Assembly (NCBI GenBank): GCA_014841595.1
Contig: JACYUE010000001.1
Location: 1,972,996-2,036,995, forward strand
Direction: 5' to 3'
DNA from: Oxalobacteraceae sp. CFBP 8761
Lineage (GTDB): Bacteria > Pseudomonadota > Gammaproteobacteria > Burkholderiales > Burkholderiaceae_D
DNA: 64,000 nt
The notes under the pieces are model-generated. The model ran no database searches, was not told the origin of the DNA, and was given only the letters and a program-made list of their open reading frames with translations. A program made the translations under genes and the position numbers. This document shows positions 1 through 7,114 of this stretch, in pieces. Each line of letters begins with the position of its first letter. The stretch's first letter is position 1.

Positions 1-936
1 ACGGCGTTCGCGCTGATCGACCGGCAAGGGCAGGTCCTGGCGCGCAATGAACAGAGCAGCGCGTACTACCTCGAAGTCGGCATGGAAGGTGCGGCTGACG
101 TTCTGGCGCGCGGCTGCGCCGCGTTGTTCGCGGCCGCCGGCGTGACCGCGAACGACGTCGCGTTCGCGTTCTTCGGCTTGCCCGCGTATGGCGAAGACCG
201 CGCCGTGCAGGCGCAACTCGATGCGCTGCCGCGCACCGTGCTGGGCCACGGGCGCTACCTGTGCGACAACGACATGGTGTGCAGCTGGGCCGGCTCGCTG
301 GCCTGTGCCGACGGCATCAGCGTCATCGCGGGCACTGGCTCGATGGCCTATGGGCGCATCGGCGGGCAGGGCGCGCGTGCCGGCGGCTGGGGTGAATTGT
401 TCAGTGACGAGGGCTCGGCCCACTGGATCGCGCGGGCCGGGCTCGCGCTGTTCTCGCGCATGAGCGATGGCCGCGCGCCACGCGGGCCGCTGCATGGGTT
501 GCTGCGCACGCGCCTGGAGCTGCAGGACGACCTCGACCTGTGTCAGGTCGTCTATGGCGACCTCAAAGGGGAGCGCAGCAAGGTGGCCGCGCTGTCGCGC
601 CTCGTGTCCGAAGCGGCGGCGCTGGGCGATGCGCAGGCAGCAGCGATCATCGAGTCGGCGGCGCTGGAGGTGGCTGCACTGGTCGATGCGGTGCGGGGCC
701 AGCTTGGCGTCGATTCAGGCACCGAGGTCACGGTCTCGTATTCGGGCGGCCTGTTCGGTGTGGACGGCCCGCTGCGCGCGCCGTTTGCCCGCATGCTCGC
801 GGCCAGCAGCGCTGGCGCCTATCGCCTGATGGCGCCGCGCCTGCCGCCCGTGCTCGGTGCGGCCGTGTATGCGGCGCACCAGGTCGGCATACCGCTGAAC
901 CCGGCAGCGCTCGACCGCCTGGCAGGCACGCAATGA
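1..936 (+). CDS. BadF/BadG/BcrA/BcrD-type sugar kinase (N-acetylhexosamine kinase-like), 5' truncated
   Basis: The frame is open from base 1 (TAFALIDRQGQ...), so the true start and the first phosphate-binding loop lie upstream; 311 codons remain. The fold is the ASKHA ATPase family of BadF/N-acetylglucosamine kinase. The adenosine/phosphate motif region IAGTGSMAYGR is followed by GGWGELFSDEGSAHWIARAG, the hallmark of cytoplasmic GlcNAc/GalNAc kinases, and a C-terminal YSGGLFGVDGPL segment fits the second phosphate loop. It probably phosphorylates an amino sugar released by the enzymes encoded convergently downstream. The DeoR-family regulator starts 78 bp after it on the same strand, which suggests one transcript. 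The exact substrate (GlcNAc or GalNAc) cannot be read from the sequence; GalNAc is suggested only by the alpha-galactosidase-type neighbour. Confidence 0.85.
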   Translation, partial: TAFALIDRQGQVLARNEQSSAYYLEVGMEGAADVLARGCAALFAAAGVTANDVAFAFFGLPAYGEDRAVQAQLDALPRTVLGHGRYLCDNDMVCSWAGSLACADGISVIAGTGSMAYGRIGGQGARAGGWGELFSDEGSAHWIARAGLALFSRMSDGRAPRGPLHGLLRTRLELQDDLDLCQVVYGDLKGERSKVAALSRLVSEAAALGDAQAAAIIESAALEVAALVDAVRGQLGVDSGTEVTVSYSGGLFGVDGPLRAPFARMLAASSAGAYRLMAPRLPPVLGAAVYAAHQVGIPLNPAALDRLAGTQ

Positions 937-1014
937 TGCGCCGGCAAGCACATGGCGTGCCGGTCGTGCGCCAATCTGGTAAGCTGTTTTTTTATTAAAT
1001 CTGCGTATCCAATC

Positions 1015-1782
1015 ATGGGTCAAACCGGTCAGCGCCGCGACACCATTCTTAAAGCTCTTACCGAACAAGCCTCGGTCCAGGTCAGCGAACTCGTCAAGCA
1101 ACTCAACGTCTCGGCCGTCACGATCCGCAGCGATCTGAGTGCGCTCGAGGCGCAGGGCCTGGCCATCCGCAGCCACGGCGGCGCCACGCTGGCACGCATG
1201 CCGCCGACCGAACACACGGTGTCGCAAAAAGACGCACTGAATCACGAGCAGAAAGAGCGCATCGGCGCGCTGGCTGCGCGCCTGGTCAAGCCGGGCGAGA
1301 ACATCATCATCGATTCGGGCACCACGACGCTGTCGCTGGCGCGCCACCTGCGCGACGTGCAGAACGTGACGGTGCTGACCAATGGCCTGAATATCGCGTG
1401 GGAGCTGGTCAACGCGGCCGGTGTCGACCTCATTCTGACGGGCGGCCTGCTGCGCAAGCAGGCGCTGTCGATCCAGGGCTTGCAGGCCGAAGCCTGCCTG
1501 CAGGCCTACAGTTTCGACAAGCTGTTCCTGGGCGTCGATGGGCTCGACCTGCAGTTCGGCGTGACGACCCACCACGAGGCGGAAGCGAGCCTGAATCACA
1601 AGATGGTCGAGCGCGCCAGGAAGGTCATCGTGCTCGCCGATTCCTCCAAGTTCGGCTTCATCAGCCTGCACCGTATCGTGCAGCTCGACCGCGTTCACAC
1701 CGTCATCACCGACGGCGATATCAGTCCGCAATACCGGGATGGCCTGCGCGAGGCGGGCATTGAACTCCTGATCGCCGAGTAA
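1015..1782 (+). CDS. DeoR-family transcriptional regulator (AgaR-like)
   Basis: 255-residue sugar-responsive repressor. A winged helix-turn-helix at about residues 6-60 (VSELVKQLNVSAVTIRSDL then the wing SHGGA) is followed by the DeoR C-terminal sensor domain with the DSGTTT phosphate-sugar binding loop near residue 100 and the DGLD...GVTTHHEAEA segment near 180. ATG at 1015 is used because the DNA-binding helix starts immediately after it; a longer reading from 952 lacks support. It lies just downstream of the sugar kinase and convergent to the glycosidase operon. Family members bind phosphorylated sugars and repress catabolic genes; the likely targets here are the operon promoter region near 10076-10282 and its own operon. 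Confidence 0.9.
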   Translation: MGQTGQRRDTILKALTEQASVQVSELVKQLNVSAVTIRSDLSALEAQGLAIRSHGGATLARMPPTEHTVSQKDALNHEQKERIGALAARLVKPGENIIIDSGTTTLSLARHLRDVQNVTVLTNGLNIAWELVNAAGVDLILTGGLLRKQALSIQGLQAEACLQAYSFDKLFLGVDGLDLQFGVTTHHEAEASLNHKMVERARKVIVLADSSKFGFISLHRIVQLDRVHTVITDGDISPQYRDGLREAGIELLIAE

Positions 1783-1786
1783 GCCG

Positions 1787-1807
1787 GCCACGCGCGCACG
1801 GCGTGGC
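1787..1807. terminator. Hairpin between convergent genes
   Basis: A 7-bp perfect stem (GCCACGC / GCGTGGC, loop 7 nt) fills the 31-bp gap between the DeoR gene stop and the stop of the convergent DUF4832 gene. There is no U-tract on either strand, so it is a candidate 3'-end structure rather than a clear intrinsic terminator. Confidence 0.4.
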
Positions 1808-1813
1808 ACCACG

Positions 1814-3223
1814 TCAGAGAATATGCAGCGTCGTCCCGGTACGAAACGCACCCAGCGGTGCATCCCATCCCTGCGCTTTGGCGGCATCGTCGGCGTTGGC
1901 AGGCCGCACGTTGTAGCGCACGTCGTCGGCCAGCGACGCTGCGCCATCCGGCAAGGCCAACAGCATGTCCCAGGCGCCAGTGGGCGTGCCGCCCGGGATC
2001 GCAACCCTTGCGGTTGCGGTGCTGGTCTGCCCCGGCAGCCAGGCGCGCGGGTCGATCGATGCCGCGGACAGCCGCACGACCCGGCCAGTAGCGCGATGCC
2101 GGAGCAGCATCTGCACACCACGCGGGTTGAAGGCGCGGGCCCAGCCGCTGTTGCGCACGGTCAGCACCAGTTCACCCGACTGGCCAGCCACGATGTGCGG
2201 GCTGTGTCGCAACGTCACCAGCTCGAACCGGTAGCCCATGCTGCGCTTGACCTGCGCCAGACAACCCTGCGCCTGCCAGCGCTTGTGAAACAGGTCGCGA
2301 TAATAACTGTCGTTCAGGTACGTCAGGCCGAAGCGCCGGCCTTCGCGCAGGATGCCCTCGCAGTTCGTGCGTGGCGTCGGTTTGACTGCATCGGCCGGAT
2401 TGCAGGTTTCGGCGCCGAATGGCGCTGTCGTCGACAGCGCGGCCACGTAGGCGCGCTCGCGCTGCCGGGTCGCTGCATTCTCACTGTAGGTGCCGACATC
2501 CGTGTTGGATGCCAGGAAGCAGTCGTTGTGCACGCCGATGCGTGCCACAGCCGAACCGTCGCGCCAGCGCGGCGCCTTTGGCGCCCATGCCATCAGATAA
2601 GGTGGATAGCGCACTTGCAGGAAGCGGTCCGGCGGCAGCGCGGCCAGCAGCGCAGCGCGGATCTGCGTGCGCCGCGCCGGCAGGGTCAGGTCGTGCGACG
2701 AGGTATGCCATTCGCCCCAGGCCCCGATAAAGCCAGCCTGCAGATACGCGATGACATCCGCGTTCGCCGCCAGGACCGGCTTGAGCTGCCCGATATGTTC
2801 CAGCACGCGCTCGAGCGGCGCATCCTGCGCCGCCCGGTAAGCGGTTTCGCCTGCCGGGAAGTTGTACATGAAACGCGGGATGACTTTCAGGCCGGCGCGG
2901 CGTGCAACCGCAAACCCTTTCGTCACGTCGGCAAGCAGCGTCGCGGGCAGCGCGTGGCCCGCATGCGCGTCCAGCCGCACCGGCGCGTAGACGATCCGGT
3001 AGCCGGCCGCAAACTGTGCATCGGCTTGTGCCTGCGTCCACGCCGCCAGGTTGTCGGCCGCCCAGACGTACATGCCACGCTCGGGGTTGGCGATCTCGTC
3101 GATCGACGCCTGGAACGTTGTTTCGACGGGACTGCCTGAGGGGCGGTCTGCCGACTGCCCGGCATGGGCATGCGCCGACAGCATGACGAGCAGGGCGAGG
3201 GGACGCAGGCGCTGCAGCATCAT
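1814..3223 (-). CDS. Secreted DUF4832/DUF4874-type beta-barrel protein
   Basis: 469-residue exported protein. The start chosen (ATG at 3223) overlaps the upstream glycosidase stop by ATGA, indicating translational coupling, and gives a normal signal peptide (MMLQRLRPLALLVMLSAHAHA). The N-terminal part, with the segment NPERGMYVWAADN and an aromatic/acidic strand pattern including LQAGFIGAWGEWH, matches the DUF4874 TIM-barrel-like domain. The C-terminal part (about residues 340-469, ending DAPLGAFRTGTTLHIL) matches the DUF4832 beta-sandwich. These proteins occur next to glycosidases and are presumed to be glycan-active, but no catalytic activity is established to my knowledge. It is the last gene of the receptor-amidohydrolase-GH36 operon. 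Confidence 0.8.
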   Translation of the reverse strand: MMLQRLRPLALLVMLSAHAHAGQSADRPSGSPVETTFQASIDEIANPERGMYVWAADNLAAWTQAQADAQFAAGYRIVYAPVRLDAHAGHALPATLLADVTKGFAVARRAGLKVIPRFMYNFPAGETAYRAAQDAPLERVLEHIGQLKPVLAANADVIAYLQAGFIGAWGEWHTSSHDLTLPARRTQIRAALLAALPPDRFLQVRYPPYLMAWAPKAPRWRDGSAVARIGVHNDCFLASNTDVGTYSENAATRQRERAYVAALSTTAPFGAETCNPADAVKPTPRTNCEGILREGRRFGLTYLNDSYYRDLFHKRWQAQGCLAQVKRSMGYRFELVTLRHSPHIVAGQSGELVLTVRNSGWARAFNPRGVQMLLRHRATGRVVRLSAASIDPRAWLPGQTSTATARVAIPGGTPTGAWDMLLALPDGAASLADDVRYNVRPANADDAAKAQGWDAPLGAFRTGTTLHIL

Positions 3224-5919
3224 GCGCCGATCAGCAACCGGCCGAACGCGCCTGGCACGTGGAAGTCGGGCGCCGCAGTGCGGGTCGGACTCCACGCCGA
3301 ATGCACGCGGTTGTCACCGGCAGCTTCGGGGCCTTCGACGCGGAACAGGTTCAGGCGCCAGCCGTCTCCACCCTGCATTGGTATGGCCAGCTCGGCTGTC
3401 CAGACCTTGTTGCCCGCATCGACATGCGCCCTGGCGCGGCTGCCGCCATCGATGCGCCGCTTGCCCGACACCTCGATCGCGATTTCCTGCAGCAGTCCGT
3501 TGGGCGCAACCTGCACCTCGCGATAGCTTTTCAGTCCGGCGCGATCCGGCGCCTGCAGGAACACCTCGACGACATCGCGCTCCCACAATGGCCAGATGGC
3601 GCTTGCCGAACCGGCCTGGTCGAAAGTGGTGAGCGTCTCGTACTTGCAGATGAAGCGCAGGTACAGGTGGCCCGCGCCCCGCAGCAGCTGGACACGGGTC
3701 GACTGTGGGCCGGCGAGCGGCTTGCCTTGCCAGTCGTGGCGGAAGAAGGTCGTGGGCGCATCGGCCCATTGCGATGCGTGCGGGAAGCCGTCCGTGCCCA
3801 CGGCCGGGACCCTGCTGGCAAACGCCACAGGCAGCAGATCGGGAACGTCTGGCCGCGCTTCGATCAGCAGGCTGTGGGTGAAGCGCAGCGGCAGCGTTGG
3901 CTTGTCGGCCGACACCTTGCCCAATACGCTGCCGCTGAGCGAGTCGCGGACCGTCCAGGTGCCTGGGCCGAGGCCCCGCAAGGCGACCATGCCATCCCAG
4001 CGATCGGCATAGAACGCGTAGTGCAACGCGCCAGCTTGCTCCACGACGTGGGTTTCCGGTTTGTCGAAGCCCAGGTCGTACAGCTCGCCCCGGTAACGGC
4101 CTTCGGCCAGGCGCCCCTTGTTGTACAGGTCTACCCACTGCCGCCAGTGCGCCTCGCGCTCGGGTGTCAGCAGGAACGAGTCCTTGGGTTTCGGGTCCAC
4201 GGGCCATGTGAACTTGGTGGCGACGACCGCGCCGATGCCGACGCTGGAGGCGAAGTCCTGTCCGCCCGTGCTCAGTTCCACGTGGTCGCCCGCATAGGCG
4301 GACCACGGGCCCATCAGTGCCTTGAGTGTCTTGCCCTTGTGGCGCACCTGCCAGCTCGACAGCGGATCGGACGATGGCGCCTGGTCCATGTATGGCATGT
4401 TGTGGAAGGCGTAGCTGGTGCCGCACGGGCACACCTCCAGCACCGCTTCCGGATTGGCCGCATGCACCACATCGTGCATGACCTTGTAGAAGTCGGCGAC
4501 TGCCTCGACCGATTCCTCGGGGCGCTTGTGCTGGTGCTTGGGATTGAAGCACGGCGCGACGCCGTTCAGGTGCTGGCCATCGACCTTGAGGCCGTCGAAG
4601 CCCCAGTCCGCAATGATCATGCGCAGCGTCGCGGCCAGGCGCGTCTGCGTCTTTTCGTAGGCAGGGCACAGGTAGAAGCAGTTCCACCAGGTCACGTCCT
4701 GGGCCGCGCCGGTCTCGTCGAGCAGCAGCAGGTCGGTATGCTCGTGCAGCTCGTCGCTGCCGGGGGCCACGGCAAGTGGCGCGATCCAGAGCCGCGCCTT
4801 CATGCCGCGTGCGTGGATGTCGGCAACCAGCGCCTTCATGTCGTCGCCGCCGCGCGGGAATTTGGCGAGGTCGGGCGTCCAGTCGCCGGTCTTGACCTGC
4901 CAGCCGTCGTCCAGCACGGCCCACTTGAAGCCCAGTTCCTGCACCTTGGGCAGCGTGGCGCGCACATAGTCGAGCGAGAAATCGCGTTCATAGCCCCAGG
5001 CGCACCACTGCGCATCGTAGGCGCTTTGCGGCGGCTCGGGAGCTGCCAGGCCCTGCGCGGCCATCAGGCGGCGGTAGCGGTCGAGCGGTACGTAGAAGTC
5101 GCCACGGTGCACGGCGATGAACGTGGGCGGCGTGGCCAGCGTGGCGCCTGGCGCCAGCGTCTGCGGGACGTCGCCGCGCAGCGCGATGTCGACCGCATTG
5201 CCGACCGCCTTGACGGGGAGTGACACCAGCAGCGGCTGTAGCGCCAGGTGGCCGACGGCCAGGCCGACGTCGCGGCGCCAGACATCCGCGACTGGCGTGC
5301 CGCCGCCGTAGTCGGATGCGTTCATGCCGAGGAAGTTGCCTTGCTCGAAACCGCGCTTGACGGGTTGGACCCAGTCGCGCCGGTCGGCGTGGCTGGCGCC
5401 GGAATAGGTCCAGTAGCCGCCTGCATGGCGCGGCGCGGCGGCCAGGCGGTGCGCGCCATTCACCCAGGCGTCGATCGTCAGCGGTTTGGCGCCGGTATTC
5501 ACGTACTGCACGTCCAGCAAGGCCACGCCCGGATGCTCGTCGAGCAGCGTCACGGTAACGCGCTTCTCGATGCCCTCCGCAGAGCGGCCGACGAGGTGCA
5601 GCGCCTGCCCGGCGCCAAACGGCGTCGTGGCCGGGGCCGGCTCAGCCTTCTGCAACGTGAAGCGGCCGATCGGCTTGCCACCGATGACCAGGTGTTCGCT
5701 GGTGTCGAAGCCCGTCAGCGCGGCAGGCTGCTTGCCCAGCAGGCTGACGATGCGGCAACGCAACTGCTCGTCGAACTGCAGCGAGACGGCGGCGTCCTGC
5801 ACGCGTACATGGCCCTTGCCGGTGACGGAGGCGGAGGCAGGCGCTGCCTGGGCCAGCGGGATCTGCGTGGCCAGCGGCGCCGCGCCGAGCCACCCGAGAA
5901 ATGCTCGGCGCGCGGTCAT
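3220..5919 (-). CDS. GH36-like alpha-galactosidase with C-terminal CBM9-like domain
   Basis: 899 residues. A twin-arginine-like leader (ARRAFLGWLGAAPLATQIPLAQA) suggests export. Residues about 35-290 form the N-terminal beta-supersandwich of clan GH-D enzymes; 300-560 form the TIM barrel with WAVLDDGWQ (333-341), GLKVDGQ with the likely nucleophile Asp447, and SDPLSSWQ with the likely acid/base Asp518. The last 200 residues (AIWPLWERDVVEVFLQ..., VHSAWSPT) resemble a family 9-like carbohydrate-binding domain. It should hydrolyse terminal alpha-galactosides or alpha-N-acetylgalactosaminides in the periplasm or outside. It is coupled by 4-bp ATGA overlaps to both neighbours. Substrate is inferred; raffinose-synthase-like members share this fold. 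Confidence 0.85.
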   Translation of the reverse strand: MTARRAFLGWLGAAPLATQIPLAQAAPASASVTGKGHVRVQDAAVSLQFDEQLRCRIVSLLGKQPAALTGFDTSEHLVIGGKPIGRFTLQKAEPAPATTPFGAGQALHLVGRSAEGIEKRVTVTLLDEHPGVALLDVQYVNTGAKPLTIDAWVNGAHRLAAAPRHAGGYWTYSGASHADRRDWVQPVKRGFEQGNFLGMNASDYGGGTPVADVWRRDVGLAVGHLALQPLLVSLPVKAVGNAVDIALRGDVPQTLAPGATLATPPTFIAVHRGDFYVPLDRYRRLMAAQGLAAPEPPQSAYDAQWCAWGYERDFSLDYVRATLPKVQELGFKWAVLDDGWQVKTGDWTPDLAKFPRGGDDMKALVADIHARGMKARLWIAPLAVAPGSDELHEHTDLLLLDETGAAQDVTWWNCFYLCPAYEKTQTRLAATLRMIIADWGFDGLKVDGQHLNGVAPCFNPKHQHKRPEESVEAVADFYKVMHDVVHAANPEAVLEVCPCGTSYAFHNMPYMDQAPSSDPLSSWQVRHKGKTLKALMGPWSAYAGDHVELSTGGQDFASSVGIGAVVATKFTWPVDPKPKDSFLLTPEREAHWRQWVDLYNKGRLAEGRYRGELYDLGFDKPETHVVEQAGALHYAFYADRWDGMVALRGLGPGTWTVRDSLSGSVLGKVSADKPTLPLRFTHSLLIEARPDVPDLLPVAFASRVPAVGTDGFPHASQWADAPTTFFRHDWQGKPLAGPQSTRVQLLRGAGHLYLRFICKYETLTTFDQAGSASAIWPLWERDVVEVFLQAPDRAGLKSYREVQVAPNGLLQEIAIEVSGKRRIDGGSRARAHVDAGNKVWTAELAIPMQGGDGWRLNLFRVEGPEAAGDNRVHSAWSPTRTAAPDFHVPGAFGRLLIGA

Positions 5920-7013
5920 GGCTGGCCTTTCCAGGCGTCGGGGAAAGCGCGCTCGGCATTCGTGCGGTAAATTTTGTCCACGACGTCGCGCGGCAGTGCG
6001 AGACCCTGGACGGGCTTGTCAAGATCGGCGACCTTGAACGACTCTGCCGTATTGAAGTAGCGCCAGTGCATGCGCCACACGCCTTCGGCCTCGCGACCCA
6101 GTGCGGCCCCATCCTGGCCAGGCTCTTGCGCCATGTCGCTGCCGTAGAGGATGCGGTCCTGGTACTTGATGAAGAAGTTGCGCACTTTCTCGCGGTCGCG
6201 CTGGCTCTGGTACTGCAGCTGGCCGATGCGCGCCGACGCGTCCACCACCGCGTTGGGGAACCGGTCGAGGAACGCCGCCAGTTCGTCAACATTGCGCTCC
6301 AGCGAGGCCAGGTGCACGCCGACGAAGTGCAGCGTCGGATGCGCCGCGACCATGCGGTCGCGCGCGGCCATCTGCGCTTCCCAGCTTGGCATCTCGGGGT
6401 GCAGATACATATGGTATTGCGGGTGGTTCTTGAAGTAGGTGCGGTCGTTGTTGACCGTCATGCGTTTTAACGGCAGCCAGCAATTGTGCGGTTCGCCCTG
6501 GTGGCCCAGCAACGGGATGCCCTGGCGGGCCAGGTCGTCAAACAGCGGTGCGAAACGCGCATCGTCGATCATCACCAGTTCTTTGTCGGCGCCGCGCAGG
6601 CTCATGCCAATGTTCTTCCAGACCTTCACGCCTACGGCGCCGGCTTCCATCGACGCGGCAATGTGGTGGCGGGTGGCCGCGAGCCACGCAGGTTGGGCGG
6701 AACCATCGACGGAGAAGCTCGCTGCCCATGCGACGTCCTGCGGGAATTGCTTTTTCAATGCGATGGCGACGCGCTGCTGGTCATCAAGTGGTGGGAAATC
6801 AGGGTAGTCGACATTGATCGACAGGATCTTGAAGTTCTGGCGCCGGGCAGCTTCCATGAACGCCGGCGCAGCATTGTGCAGGTGCAGGTGCGCGTCGATC
6901 TTGGCTACGCTGGCATAGTCCGCCATCGTGTAGCTGGACCCGTCCGCGGCGTACGCGGAGAAAGGGATGGCCCCGGCGAGCAGGACGGCAATGGAAAAAA
7001 CAGAAGTGTGCAT
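5916..7013 (-). CDS. Exported amidohydrolase-family (TIM-barrel) hydrolase
   Basis: 365 residues beginning with a clear signal peptide (MHTSVFSIAVLLAGAIPFSAYA), which is why ATG at 7013 is preferred over a longer reading. The metal site of the amidohydrolase-2 superfamily is visible: HLHLH after the first strand (AKIDAHLHLH), GHQGEP, FVGVHLAS and the terminal Asp in ILYGSDMAQ. Family members hydrolyse or decarboxylate small cyclic or amide substrates; here it may deacetylate or open a sugar derivative produced by the GH36 enzyme, but that is inference. It sits 102 bp downstream of the receptor gene and overlaps the GH36 gene by 4 bp. Confidence 0.8.
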   Translation of the reverse strand: MHTSVFSIAVLLAGAIPFSAYAADGSSYTMADYASVAKIDAHLHLHNAAPAFMEAARRQNFKILSINVDYPDFPPLDDQQRVAIALKKQFPQDVAWAASFSVDGSAQPAWLAATRHHIAASMEAGAVGVKVWKNIGMSLRGADKELVMIDDARFAPLFDDLARQGIPLLGHQGEPHNCWLPLKRMTVNNDRTYFKNHPQYHMYLHPEMPSWEAQMAARDRMVAAHPTLHFVGVHLASLERNVDELAAFLDRFPNAVVDASARIGQLQYQSQRDREKVRNFFIKYQDRILYGSDMAQEPGQDGAALGREAEGVWRMHWRYFNTAESFKVADLDKPVQGLALPRDVVDKIYRTNAERAFPDAWKGQP

Positions 7014-7035
7014 CAGGATTCCAGTTCTCGGTGTT

Positions 7036-7065
7036 GCGGGCCGGTGAACTGACAGGCCGGCCCGC
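7036..7065 (-). other. Intercistronic hairpin after the receptor gene
   Basis: A 9-bp perfect G+C stem (GCGGGCCGG / CCGGCCCGC, 12-nt loop) between the TonB-dependent receptor stop and the amidohydrolase start. There is no U-tract, so it more likely protects the receptor mRNA 3' end or attenuates readthrough, giving more receptor than downstream enzymes. Confidence 0.5.
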
Positions 7066-7114
7066 GCTGGCGATGGGCTGTGCGGCGCCACGTACCATGG
7101 CGCCGCGTGCTGCA

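Noticed and set aside
3259..5223. 654-codon plus-strand frame opposite the GH36 gene
   Set aside because: It is a high-GC antisense shadow: composition is Arg/Gln/Val-rich without domains, while the opposite frame has clear GH36 motifs.
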